The notes: generated by a model not told the origin, from the letters alone. Shown: positions 8,138-16,860, counted from the first letter of the stretch. The stretch: DNA of 61,248 bases from Paenibacillus brevis (GCF_018919145.1 NZ_JAHLQJ010000025.1:1-61248); one strand, 5' to 3'. Numbers and translations: made by a program.

Positions 8138-8166
8138 TTGTAAGCGTTTTATAAATGTGATATAAC
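8138..8166 (+). promoter_or_regulatory. murQ promoter overlapped by cre-like site 2
   Basis: TTGTAA (8138-8143), 17 bases, TATAAC (8161-8166). The second TGTAAGCGTTT (8139-8149) overlaps the -35 box, so a bound CcpA-type or LacI-type repressor would block polymerase. A further promoter-like pair TTGACG (8235-8240) and TAGTAT (8259-8264) lies closer to the gene. The rest of the 7904-8345 gap is AT-rich with no other feature seen. Confidence 0.5.
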
Positions 8167-8345
8167 AGAGTGTGTAAAGTATGAAATAAAACATCAGAAT
8201 TTAATTTCCTTATGAAATTTAGTTTCAAAATCTATTGACGAGACTACCAGTAGTATATTAGTATAAGAGCATGAAATTTGTTAGTTAAATTAACACTTTA
8301 TGTTACTTATGTGTGAGATTTAAGCTGGCAAGAAGGAGGATGGCT

Positions 8346-9251
8346 ATGAATGACTACCTTGCGGGATTAACAACAGAAGCTGTGAATCCAGACACATTAA
8401 TGATTGACGAATGTACGACGGAGGAAATGATCCAGCTAATGAACCAACAAGACGCTTTGGTTCCCGCAGCTATAGCTAAGGAAATTCCGCAAATTGCAAA
8501 GGCGGTAGATATTCTGCACCATAGGTTATCGAATGGTGGAAGAATGTTTTACATAGGAGCCGGCACATCAGGAAGATTAGGTGTTTTGGATGCTTCCGAA
8601 TGTCCGCCTACCTTTGGTACAGATCCTTCCTTGGTGCAAGGGCATATTGCTGGCGGCGATATTGCTTTGCGCACTGCGGTGGAGGGCTGCGAAGACGATG
8701 TGGATGGGGGAATTGCCTTAATCGAAAGCATTGGTGTAACGGACAAAGATGTACTTGTTGGGATTTCGGCAAGTGGCAGTGCAAGCTTCGTCATTGGAGC
8801 TTTGGTGAAAGCAAAGGAGCTTGGAGCAGCTACGATTGGCGTCTGCAACAACAAAGGCTCGAAGTTTGAACCCATTGTAGATGTCTGTATTTCACCAGTG
8901 GTGGGGCCCGAGGTTATTAGCGGCTCGACTCGATTAAAGGCAGGAACCGCTCAAAAGCTGGTGCTTAATATGCTGACAACATGCACGATGGTCAAGTTAG
9001 GGAAAACGTATAACAACCTAATGGTTGATCTGAAGGCAAGCAATATTAAGCTCGTAGATCGCTCGATTCGTATCATTATGAACACCACGGGTGTAGAGGC
9101 ATCGACCGCGGCGGAAACACTTGAGAAAGCAGCTATGAACTGTAAATTGGCAATCATGATGATTAAGACGGGGTTAGAGGCAAAAGAAGCGGAAGAGACA
9201 CTTAACGCAAATGGGGGACGCTTAAAGCAAGCAATCGCATCATTGGCTTAG
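8346..9251 (+). CDS. murQ: N-acetylmuramic acid 6-phosphate etherase MurQ
   Basis: MurQ cleaves the lactyl ether of MurNAc-6-phosphate, giving GlcNAc-6-phosphate and D-lactate in the cytoplasm. The 301-residue length is typical. Visible motifs are GAGTSGRLGVLDASECPPT near residue 60, GISASGSASFV near 140 (SIS domain) and SGSTRLKAGTAQKLVLNML near 200, all characteristic of the family. The start at 8346 was chosen over upstream in-frame codons at 8313 and 8340 because GGAGG (8335-8339) is then 6 bases away. It is the first gene of the amino-sugar cluster and is followed 56 bases later by the binding-protein gene. Confidence 0.95.
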   Translation: MNDYLAGLTTEAVNPDTLMIDECTTEEMIQLMNQQDALVPAAIAKEIPQIAKAVDILHHRLSNGGRMFYIGAGTSGRLGVLDASECPPTFGTDPSLVQGHIAGGDIALRTAVEGCEDDVDGGIALIESIGVTDKDVLVGISASGSASFVIGALVKAKELGAATIGVCNNKGSKFEPIVDVCISPVVGPEVISGSTRLKAGTAQKLVLNMLTTCTMVKLGKTYNNLMVDLKASNIKLVDRSIRIIMNTTGVEASTAAETLEKAAMNCKLAIMMIKTGLEAKEAEETLNANGGRLKQAIASLA

Positions 9252-9307
9252 GTGGGCAAAGGGTTGGCATGACGGAATGATGATTTTAAAGATTGAGGAG
9301 GCTGTTA

Positions 9308-10765
9308 ATGATGAGAAAAAGAACACGGGTATTAACACTGTTTTTGTCAGCAATCATGATGTTGTCGCTGTTATCCGCTTGTGGAGGGAACGGAAATAAC
9401 ACATCGGCTCCTGCGAATTCCGGTAACTCGGGCAGCAGTAATGCCGGTACAGAGCCTAAAAAGGATACGATTACAGCACTTTTACCTCCGGTATCCGCAA
9501 ACTATCAAGCGCGCTTTACGGATATGGAGAAGGAATTTAATCAGTTGTATCCGCATCTGACCTTGAAAATCGAACCGGCAAGCTGGGAAGATATGACGCA
9601 AAAGCTGGATACTCAAGTGAATGCGGGGTCTCCTCCAGATATTGCTTGGGTAGGTTCAACGGCCATTTCTAAATATGCAGCACTGAATGTTCTTCTTGAT
9701 CTTAATCCTGTGCTCTCGGATGAAGCAAAAGCAGATTATGATGAAGTGGCTTTGAAATACTTCCAATTGGGTGATGCTCAATATGGTTTGCCAGCCTACT
9801 TGGCTATTCACTCTATCGGCGGCAACAAACAATTTCTGGAGGAAGCAGGGATCGACTGGAGAAGCGTTCAACAAAACGGCTGGACCTATGAAGAATTCCG
9901 TGAAGCCATCAAGAATGGCGTTGTCAAAAACGATAAAGGCGAAACAACGCGTTACGGTTTCGTATTTGCTACATCCGGCGTTACATCTAAAGACTATCTA
10001 AGCATCATGGCAAAATCGGCCGGTTTACCGGAATACTTTGATGAAAATCTTAAGTTCTCTTATACAAGCAAAAACTTCTTAGGTCTGCTTGAAGCGATCC
10101 GCCAAATGATCGATGATGGCTCCATGCCTAAAGAACTGAGCTCTATCGATGCAGGTAAGCGTTGGAACATGTTCTTGACGGGTCAGACGATGATCACCGG
10201 CAAAGGTCTTGCTAGCTTTGAGAACTCCGCTCGTCTGAACAATGAAAAAATTAAAGCGAATGATGGTTCTGCAGTAGCGGACTCCATCGAAGCCGAGTAC
10301 ATTGCGCTCCCTGTTCCAACCTTCAATGGCGCGGACTACGTTCCTACATCTGTAGTCGATGGCTACATTGCGCTTCGCGGTAAAAAAGAACCTTCTGAGG
10401 AGCATATTAAAAATATCGGGTTAGCCATTAACTTCCTGTCTTCCGGATCCATTGCGGCTAACTACAGTAATGAGCTGTTCTTAACGCCAGTCACGGAGTC
10501 TGCACGTAATTCGGCAGTCCTTGAAGAATACCCTCGTAACGAGGATAACATTAAAGCGGATCAAACCATGATGTCTAAAGCTGTTCCGGCCCGCACGGAC
10601 ATCCCGACGGATCTGGCTGCCGAAGCAATTAAGATCGAAACCGAAGTCATCGTTCCGAAGCTGCAGGCTTTGCTCGCCAATGAGATTACTCCACAGGCAA
10701 TGTATGATGCAGTTAAAGCGGCTGCCATCAAATCCTTCGGGGAAGACGGCATTGTAGTTGACTAG
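9308..10765 (+). CDS. ABC transporter sugar-binding lipoprotein (family 1), MurNAc cluster
   Basis: The 485-residue protein has a lipoprotein signal (MMRKRTR, hydrophobic core, lipobox LLSAC with the lipidated Cys near residue 27), then a Gly/Ser/Asn-rich linker and an extracytoplasmic family 1 solute-binding fold (SANYQARFTDMEKEFNQLYP, PPDIAWVGSTAISKYAAL). It would capture the cluster's substrate outside the membrane and hand it to the two permeases downstream. Position between murQ and anmK points to MurNAc, anhydroMurNAc or a GlcNAc-MurNAc disaccharide as ligand; this is inference. Start 9308 has GAGGAGG 6 bases upstream. A stable hairpin follows the gene. Confidence 0.85.
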   Translation: MMRKRTRVLTLFLSAIMMLSLLSACGGNGNNTSAPANSGNSGSSNAGTEPKKDTITALLPPVSANYQARFTDMEKEFNQLYPHLTLKIEPASWEDMTQKLDTQVNAGSPPDIAWVGSTAISKYAALNVLLDLNPVLSDEAKADYDEVALKYFQLGDAQYGLPAYLAIHSIGGNKQFLEEAGIDWRSVQQNGWTYEEFREAIKNGVVKNDKGETTRYGFVFATSGVTSKDYLSIMAKSAGLPEYFDENLKFSYTSKNFLGLLEAIRQMIDDGSMPKELSSIDAGKRWNMFLTGQTMITGKGLASFENSARLNNEKIKANDGSAVADSIEAEYIALPVPTFNGADYVPTSVVDGYIALRGKKEPSEEHIKNIGLAINFLSSGSIAANYSNELFLTPVTESARNSAVLEEYPRNEDNIKADQTMMSKAVPARTDIPTDLAAEAIKIETEVIVPKLQALLANEITPQAMYDAVKAAAIKSFGEDGIVVD

Positions 10766-10786
10766 TCTTTCATAAGACTGGCATGT

Positions 10787-10821
10787 GAAAGCTGTACGTA
10801 GCTAGAGAACGTACAGCTTTC
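10787..10821 (+). terminator. Hairpin between binding protein and permease genes
   Basis: A perfect 13-bp stem (GAAAGCTGTACGT 10787-10799 with ACGTACAGCTTTC 10809-10821) and a weak pyrimidine tail. Such elements after binding-protein genes usually act as leaky terminators or 3' stabilisers, so that more binding protein than permease is made. Confidence 0.6.
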
Positions 10822-10872
10822 CTTCTAAATTCGCTTGAGCTTGTACTGCTTTAAGAAGAGAGGTGCGACCCA

Positions 10873-11775
10873 ATGAATCAAACGTTGACTAAAAGAAAAA
10901 AATTGAGACTTGAAAGCGACTCAGGTTGGGGATACGCGTTTATCGCAGTAGCACTTATTGCGTTTTCTTTATTTACCGCATATCCAGTCATCAATGCTTT
11001 TATGATTAGCTTACAAAAATATGCTCCCTTAGGGTCCACTTATGTCGGCCTGGAAAACTTCATTAACTCGTTTCAAGATGAGCTTTTTTGGAAGGCATTG
11101 AAGAACACGTTAGTGTACACGCTGCTAACTGTTCCTATGAATATTCTTCTATCCTTTTTAATTGCGATTTTGATTATTCCTTTCAAGAAAAGAACACAAA
11201 CCGTTTTTAAAGCCATTTATTACTTGCCGGCCGTAGCATCGGGTGTAGCGCTCTCCGTTGTATGGCTATGGATCTTTGATCCTTTGAAGTCAGGTATTGC
11301 CAATCAGGTTGTAGGCTTTTTTGGACTCGGAAATCAAAACTGGCTTGGTTCCAGTGCAACTGCCATGTTCTCGCTTGTAATTATGTCCTGGTTATCCAGC
11401 CATGGTACAGCAATTATCATCTATCTGGCGGCATTGCTTGGTATTGATAACAGCTATTATGAAGCGGCTGAAATTGACGGTGCGACCTTTTTGCAGAAGC
11501 TTTGGTATATCGTCGTTCCTTTCCTCAAGCCAACAACGCTATTCCTGCTTGTTACAGGGGTCATTGGTTCCTTCCAGGTATTCCAGAACGCTTATCTGAT
11601 GACAGGCGGAGGACCGGACCATGCAACCACAATGGTAGGTTTGTTGATCTTTAACAACGCGTTCACATATTTTGAGTTTGGTGAGGCAGCAGCGCAATCA
11701 TTGCTCTTGGCCGTGATTATCGCAATTATTTCCTTCATTCAATTTAAGTTCTTCGGTAATGACGTAGAATACTAG
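10873..11775 (+). CDS. ABC sugar permease, MalF/UgpA type
   Basis: The 300-residue integral membrane protein has about six hydrophobic helices and the EAA-loop motif of binding-protein-dependent permeases (YYEAAEIDGATFLQKLWYIV near residue 195), where the shared ATPase docks. The second permease follows 18 bases downstream. No ATP-binding subunit is encoded in the cluster, so an MsmX-type multitask ATPase elsewhere must energise it. AAGAGAGG precedes the ATG. Substrate is inferred from context to be a muramic-acid-containing sugar. Confidence 0.88.
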   Translation: MNQTLTKRKKLRLESDSGWGYAFIAVALIAFSLFTAYPVINAFMISLQKYAPLGSTYVGLENFINSFQDELFWKALKNTLVYTLLTVPMNILLSFLIAILIIPFKKRTQTVFKAIYYLPAVASGVALSVVWLWIFDPLKSGIANQVVGFFGLGNQNWLGSSATAMFSLVIMSWLSSHGTAIIIYLAALLGIDNSYYEAAEIDGATFLQKLWYIVVPFLKPTTLFLLVTGVIGSFQVFQNAYLMTGGGPDHATTMVGLLIFNNAFTYFEFGEAAAQSLLLAVIIAIISFIQFKFFGNDVEY

Positions 11776-11793
11776 GAAAAGGAGCAGGGTCCT

Positions 11794-12654
11794 ATGGGTT
11801 TGTACAACAATAGTTTAGGTAGAAAGGGATATCTGTTCGTTCGTAATGGAACCATCATTACGTTCCTTATCCTCTTTGCGGTAGCTACCATCTTCCCGAT
11901 TTACTTTATGATCATTTCTTCCTTCGGAGATCCGGTAGAAGCTGGTGCGATGAGCTATTCTATCTTTCCATCAAAAATTTCATTCGAGTCCTATAAATTC
12001 TTCTTTAACTTCAGCCCCCATTCATGGGACTGGTTGTTGAACTCATTTATTGTGGCGGCATGTATTACGATATCCAACGTATTCTTTGCTACCCTTGCGG
12101 GATACGCTTTTGCAAAAATGAAATTTAAAGGGAAAAATATTTTGTTCGCTATTTTGCTGGGATCCATGATGATTCCTGGACAAGTCACGCAGGTTCCTTT
12201 GTATATTCTGATCGTCAATATTTTTAATCTGCAAAATACGTATACGGCATTAATCATGCCTAGCTTAGTAACGGTATATAACATTTTTCTGGTGAAGCAG
12301 TTCATGTCTTCTATTCCGGTCGAGATTATTGAGGCTGCTAAAATCGAAGGCTGTTCTCAGCCAAAAATTTTCTGGCATATCATCATGCCTCTATCGAAGA
12401 CGGTTATGGCCGTACTAGCTATTTTAACCTTCATGGCGGCATGGAATGATTTCTTCTGGCCATTCCTGGTCACGAACACCATGGATATGCAAACCATTCA
12501 AGTCGGCTTGAAAAACTTCCGCTTTGCGAACACAACTTACTTTGCACCGATGATGGCGGGTGCGACAATTTCGGCAGTTCCAATGTTTATATTGTTCTTC
12601 AGCTTGCAAAAATACTTCCTTGAAGGGGTAACCGTTGGAGCGGTGAAAGGTTAA
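11794..12654 (+). CDS. ABC sugar permease, MalG/UgpE type
   Basis: The 286-residue protein is the second half of the permease pair: about six membrane helices, the EAA motif IIEAAKIEGCSQPKIFWHII near residue 175, and the typical C-terminus FLEGVTVGAVKG. The start follows AAAAGGAGCAGGG. The anmK start codon lies 5 bases after its stop, so translation is probably coupled. Confidence 0.88.
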   Translation: MGLYNNSLGRKGYLFVRNGTIITFLILFAVATIFPIYFMIISSFGDPVEAGAMSYSIFPSKISFESYKFFFNFSPHSWDWLLNSFIVAACITISNVFFATLAGYAFAKMKFKGKNILFAILLGSMMIPGQVTQVPLYILIVNIFNLQNTYTALIMPSLVTVYNIFLVKQFMSSIPVEIIEAAKIEGCSQPKIFWHIIMPLSKTVMAVLAILTFMAAWNDFFWPFLVTNTMDMQTIQVGLKNFRFANTTYFAPMMAGATISAVPMFILFFSLQKYFLEGVTVGAVKG

Positions 12655-12658
12655 TGAG

Positions 12659-13867
12659 ATGAACAAATCATCAAAAGTTGATGCAGCATACTTAGTCGGC
12701 TTGATGTCCGGTACATCCGTAGATGGTATAGATGCAGCAGTAGTCAAGCTTTCTCCATCCGCCGAGAGAGAGCATGGAGTAGAGATTGAATTGCTGGCTT
12801 TTGAGAACACACCTTTTGACGCGCAAGTCAGAAGCTCCATCTTTGAGCTTTTTGATCCCGCTAACGCCACGATTGATAAGGTTGGCGCAATGAATATGTG
12901 GCTTGGCGAATTGTACGCCCAAGCCACATTATCCGTTATAGGGAAATGCGGACTCTCGGCCTCACAAATATTTGCAATAGGATCCCATGGCCAGACGATC
13001 TATCATGCGCCGGAGGAGAAGGTTAAGGGCGGCTTTAATCTGCATTGTACCGTTCAAATCGGGGACGGCGCGGTGATTGCGAACCGTACGGGCATTCCTT
13101 GCGTATCGGATTTCCGGGTCGCTGACATGGCGGCGGGAGGACAAGGGGCGCCCTTAGTCCCGTTTACCGAATATCTATTGTTTACCGATCCGGAGAAGAC
13201 GCTTTTGATGCAAAATATCGGCGGCATAGGCAATGTGACCGTTCTTCCGGCAAACGCTTCTCCGGAACAGATATTTGCTTTTGATACGGGTCCCGGAAAC
13301 ATGATAATCGATGGGCTTGTATCGCAATTATTTGCACCGATGTCAATGGATGCTGGCGGCGCTATTGCTGCAGGCGGACAGGTGATTGATGAACTGCTGG
13401 CATGGATGCAGCAAGATGAATATTATACGATACCTTTGCCCAAATCAACCGGCAGAGAACGGTTTGGGCAACAGTATGTCGCACTAATCATTGAATTGAT
13501 GAAGGCTAATGAATGGAAAGCAGAAGATGTAATTGCAACAGCTACTCACTTAACGGCATGGAGCATCGTTGACAGCTATGAACGGTATATTAAGCCGCAG
13601 CATCAAGCTGGGCAGCTGCTGATTGGCGGTGGAGGCAGCTATAACAAGACGCTAATGCGTGATTTGCAGCAATTGTTTGCCCCGCATCAGGTGCAGGTGC
13701 TGACGCAGGAGGATATCGGCGGCAATAGTGATGCAAAGGAAGCCATTGCTTTTGCGCTGCTGGCGTACTATACGATGAATCGCTTGCCGAATAATATTCC
13801 GAGGGTAACCGGAGCATCCCGGCCAGTTATCATGGGAAAAGTATCATATCCCTATCTTGTACGTTAA
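12659..13867 (+). CDS. anmK: Anhydro-N-acetylmuramic acid kinase AnmK
   Basis: AnmK opens the 1,6-anhydro ring of anhydroMurNAc and phosphorylates it, giving MurNAc-6-phosphate, the MurQ substrate. The 402-residue protein shows the ASKHA-type ATP motifs GLMSGTSVDGIDAAVV near residue 14 and ENIGG-like QNIGGIGNVTVLP near 183, plus FDTGPGNMIIDG near 205 and GSHGQTIYHAP near 107, all as in the family. It starts 5 bases after the permease stop. Its presence means that lytic-transglycosylase products (anhydro-sugars), from the cell itself or from other bacteria, are among the substrates. Confidence 0.93.
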   Translation: MNKSSKVDAAYLVGLMSGTSVDGIDAAVVKLSPSAEREHGVEIELLAFENTPFDAQVRSSIFELFDPANATIDKVGAMNMWLGELYAQATLSVIGKCGLSASQIFAIGSHGQTIYHAPEEKVKGGFNLHCTVQIGDGAVIANRTGIPCVSDFRVADMAAGGQGAPLVPFTEYLLFTDPEKTLLMQNIGGIGNVTVLPANASPEQIFAFDTGPGNMIIDGLVSQLFAPMSMDAGGAIAAGGQVIDELLAWMQQDEYYTIPLPKSTGRERFGQQYVALIIELMKANEWKAEDVIATATHLTAWSIVDSYERYIKPQHQAGQLLIGGGGSYNKTLMRDLQQLFAPHQVQVLTQEDIGGNSDAKEAIAFALLAYYTMNRLPNNIPRVTGASRPVIMGKVSYPYLVR

Positions 13868-13879
13868 ATGGAGGCTAGA

Positions 13880-14851
13880 ATGATGCAAATCAGACCCTAT
13901 TCTCTTAAGGAACGTTCTGCGGTTGTAGAGCTGTGGAACCGCGAGGCTACTAAATATGATTACAAGCCATTTACAGAGCAAGAATTTCAAGATACCTTTA
14001 TCGATCATCCCTATTATGATGCTCACTGTATATGGGTAGGCAGCAACGAAAAAGGGATTGTTGGTTTCGCAGCCGGCTGCAGCGGTGCTGATCTTCCTCT
14101 TGGAGATGCGGCCGGTTATATTACGAGCGTTATTATAGACGCGGATGCCGCTTCTCCGGAGCTTTACAATGATTTCCTATTATTAATAGAAGAAAGATTT
14201 CGGAAGCTTGGAAAGAAGCAGGCGGATCTATTGTTTTTTAATCCGGTCAAGCTGAAATGGAGGATCCCGAGCGCGCCTCAGCATGAGCATAATAATGCTC
14301 CGGGCATCAGCAAGGACCAGCCATTGTACGAGGCTTTGATTACCAGAGGCTACGAGGACCGGGCGACGCAATGCGGCATGTATTTGAAGCTCGGAAGCTT
14401 TGTGGTCCCCGAAGATATTTTAAGTAAGGAAGCTAAAGGAAATGGCAAAGGCTATGCTGTTACTTCCTATACCTCTAATCTCCATACGGGACTTGATGCA
14501 ACCCTTGCCGCCCTGCAAAATCCGCAGTGGGAAAAGGATGTTGTTGCCTATGTGAAGGATGGCGCGCCTCTTGTCGTAGCCGTACGCGGTAGTGAGGTAG
14601 TTGGCTTTGCAGGTCCGATTATATCTGAGCCGAATGGGAGGGCGTTCTTTTGCGGGATCGGGGTTCACCCGGAGCATGAGGGCCATGGCCTAGGCAGTAT
14701 CCTGTTTTTTCGCATGGTTGAGGCCTTTCAACAGGCAGGCTGCGAATATATCTCGCTATTCACTGGAATGAATAATCCGGCGCTTCGAATCTACCAAAAA
14801 GCGGGCTTTACGATTGAAAAACAATTTTCTATTTTGCGGAGGGAGCTTTGA
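13880..14851 (+). CDS. GNAT N-acetyltransferase with duplicated domain
   Basis: The 323-residue protein looks like two GNAT modules. The C-terminal one has a clear acetyl-CoA motif A, GIGVHPEHEGHGLGSILF, and a motif-B end typical of the fold, NPALRIYQKAGFTIEKQFS. The N-terminal one (YDAHCIWVGSNEKGIVGFAAG) is more diverged. Start 13880 has GGAGG 5 bases upstream; the in-frame ATG at 13868 would overlap that site. It lies in the operon between anmK and a PIG-L deacetylase, so an acetyl transfer on an amino sugar is possible, but the substrate cannot be read from sequence. Confidence 0.75.
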   Translation: MMQIRPYSLKERSAVVELWNREATKYDYKPFTEQEFQDTFIDHPYYDAHCIWVGSNEKGIVGFAAGCSGADLPLGDAAGYITSVIIDADAASPELYNDFLLLIEERFRKLGKKQADLLFFNPVKLKWRIPSAPQHEHNNAPGISKDQPLYEALITRGYEDRATQCGMYLKLGSFVVPEDILSKEAKGNGKGYAVTSYTSNLHTGLDATLAALQNPQWEKDVVAYVKDGAPLVVAVRGSEVVGFAGPIISEPNGRAFFCGIGVHPEHEGHGLGSILFFRMVEAFQQAGCEYISLFTGMNNPALRIYQKAGFTIEKQFSILRREL

Positions 14852-14853
14852 AA

Positions 14854-15558
14854 ATGAGTGAAAAATTAACTGTCTTAGCAATTGGCGCACATGTCGGTGA
14901 TGTGGAACTGGCTTCGGGTGGTGTGCTTGCCAGTCATAGTTTGAAGGGCGACCGTATTGCGACACTGGCATTAACCGCAGGGGAGCGAGGCGTTCCGGCT
15001 GGACAGGACATGAAGGAATATCGCCGGCAAAAGGTGAAGGAGGCCCAGGTTTTTGCGGAGATGCTGGGCGGTGAAGCCGTAGTATTTGATTATTGCGATG
15101 GAGAGCTGCCTGACAACCAACAGATTCGCATGGAAGTCTGCGATGTGATCCGCCGTGTGAAGCCAAACATTATTATTACGCACTGGAAAAACAGCATGCA
15201 TAAGGACCATGCGCTGACGCACCATATCGTCAATGATGCCCGGTTCTTCGCAAGTCTACCTACTTTTGAACGCGAGCTTCCGGCCCACTTTGCAGCAAGA
15301 TTATATTACTCCGAAAACTGGGAGGATGCGGTAGACTATGTTCCTTACGTGTACGTGGATTTCGATCAAACGGCATTCGATCTCTGGGTAGATGCACTAA
15401 GCAAGCACTGGTTTGCTACGAATAGCAAATCCTTCAAATATATGGATTACTATAAAGCACTCGCAGTTGTCCGAGGCTGTGAAGCAAGAAAACAATATGC
15501 AGAGGCCTTTATGGTGCCTGCCGAGACGATGAAGGTTAGACAGTCCAGTCTTTGGTAA
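14854..15558 (+). CDS. PIG-L/LmbE-family deacetylase-like protein
   Basis: The 234-residue protein has the PIG-L layout, the family of zinc N-deacetylases acting on GlcNAc-type groups (MshB, BshB). The first motif is AHVGD (residues 12-16) instead of the usual AHPDD: the metal-binding His13 and Asp16 are kept, but the Asp that serves as general base in MshB is Gly15. The second region, THWKNSMHKDHALTHHIVND near residue 110, is family-like. Start 14854 was chosen because GGGAG lies 8 bases upstream; the start region overlaps the preceding stop. Deacetylation of an amino sugar would fit the cluster, but altered or lost catalysis is possible. Confidence 0.75.
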   Translation: MSEKLTVLAIGAHVGDVELASGGVLASHSLKGDRIATLALTAGERGVPAGQDMKEYRRQKVKEAQVFAEMLGGEAVVFDYCDGELPDNQQIRMEVCDVIRRVKPNIIITHWKNSMHKDHALTHHIVNDARFFASLPTFERELPAHFAARLYYSENWEDAVDYVPYVYVDFDQTAFDLWVDALSKHWFATNSKSFKYMDYYKALAVVRGCEARKQYAEAFMVPAETMKVRQSSLW

Positions 15559-15594
15559 CTGCTATTCAACAGGCTGAATAGGAGGCAAATTCAT

Positions 15595-16737
15595 ATGGTA
15601 TTAAACGGAATCGATTCGATAGCAAAGTACCGTCACCTGTTTGCGGGGAAGCGCGTAGGGTTAATTACCGCACCGACAGGTCTTACGAGGAATTTTGAAT
15701 CAACGATTACAATCTTGCATGAAGACTTTAATCTTGCCGCGATGTTTTCACCTGAGCATGGTGTTCGTGGAGATCTGGATGCAGGGGCTTTAGTAGACAC
15801 TTATACGGATCCTATTACAAATGTTCCGGTCTATAGTCTGTACCGGAAAGATTCCAAGCGCTTAACGAAAGATATGCTTAAGGAAGTAGACATCGTTGTA
15901 TATGATATACAAGATATCGGCGTACGTTATTATACCTTTATTTATACGATGCTGTATGCACTTGAAGATTGCGCGAACGCAGGTGTGGAATTTGTTGTTC
16001 TGGATCGCGTGAATCCGCTCAACGGGGTAACGGTGGAAGGGAATATTTTAAAGCCGGGCTTCAAATCCTTTGTGGGGAATTACGAGCTTGCTGCAAGGTA
16101 CGGCCTGACAGCAGGTGAAATCGCAACGATGGCAGATGATCAGATGAATTGGAATGCATCTCTTCATGTCGTTCGCTTGGAGGGCTGGGAGCGGAGCGTG
16201 TCCTTCCCGGATACCGGCTTAACCTGGGTGCATCCTTCGCTTGGGATTCCTCGATATGAGACAGCCTTATTATATACAGGCACCTGCTTGTTTGAAGGCA
16301 CGAACTGCTCGGAAGGACGCGGGACAACGTTCCCCTTTGAAATGATCGGTGCTCCGTTCATTCAAGCCCAGGAATTGGCGGATGAGATGAACGCGAAGGG
16401 ACTGCCGGGCGTGTGTTTCCGTCCTGTTCATTTCAAGCCAACGTCATCCAAGCATCAGGGAGAACTGTGCGGCGGCGTACAGATTTACATTACGGATATC
16501 CAAGCCTTGAAGCCTTTAGAGGTGGGCGTAACCTTACTATTTACGATTAGAGATAGGTATGAACAATTTTCATTCCTGCCTCCTTTGAAGGAAGGCTCAC
16601 GTCCATTTATCGATTTGCTGGGAGGGGACAGCATTTATCGTACGGAACATATTCAGGCTAAGCAGCTGCTTGAGCAGTTTGCAGAAGAAAGTAAGCAATT
16701 TGCCGATATGAAGAAGCAGTATCATTTATATCTATAG
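15595..16737 (+). CDS. namZ: Exo-beta-N-acetylmuramidase NamZ (GH171, DUF1343)
   Basis: NamZ releases terminal MurNAc from the non-reducing end of peptidoglycan fragments such as MurNAc-GlcNAc. The 380-residue protein begins like the family (LNGIDSIAKYRHLFAGKRVG LITAPTG, with FSPEHGVRGDLDAG near residue 60 and VVYDIQDIGVRYYTFIYTM near 102). Unlike secreted B. subtilis NamZ (YbbC), it has no signal peptide, so it should act in the cytoplasm on imported disaccharides. AGGAGG lies upstream of the ATG. A dispersed repeat separates it from nagZ. Confidence 0.88.
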   Translation: MVLNGIDSIAKYRHLFAGKRVGLITAPTGLTRNFESTITILHEDFNLAAMFSPEHGVRGDLDAGALVDTYTDPITNVPVYSLYRKDSKRLTKDMLKEVDIVVYDIQDIGVRYYTFIYTMLYALEDCANAGVEFVVLDRVNPLNGVTVEGNILKPGFKSFVGNYELAARYGLTAGEIATMADDQMNWNASLHVVRLEGWERSVSFPDTGLTWVHPSLGIPRYETALLYTGTCLFEGTNCSEGRGTTFPFEMIGAPFIQAQELADEMNAKGLPGVCFRPVHFKPTSSKHQGELCGGVQIYITDIQALKPLEVGVTLLFTIRDRYEQFSFLPPLKEGSRPFIDLLGGDSIYRTEHIQAKQLLEQFAEESKQFADMKKQYHLYL

Positions 16738-16773
16738 CTAAGTTGAACAAAAAGACTATGTAGAAAGGCATAA

Positions 16774-16860
16774 GTGTGAAGTGTGCTGTAGAAGCGTTAG
16801 CGTTCGCCTTTGTGATCGGATTTCTACCATAGGATGGCTTAGTTCAGTCAGAGAAATCCG
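16774..16860 (+). repeat. Dispersed intergenic repeat, copy C
   Basis: It begins GTGTGAAGTG and contains the inverted pair CGGATTTCT (16817-16825) and AGAAATCCG (16852-16860), with CTTAGTTC between. This is the reverse complement arrangement of the repeat at 41545-41633, more diverged. It fills most of the namZ-nagZ gap (16738-16920) and could form a hairpin in the operon mRNA. Confidence 0.55.
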
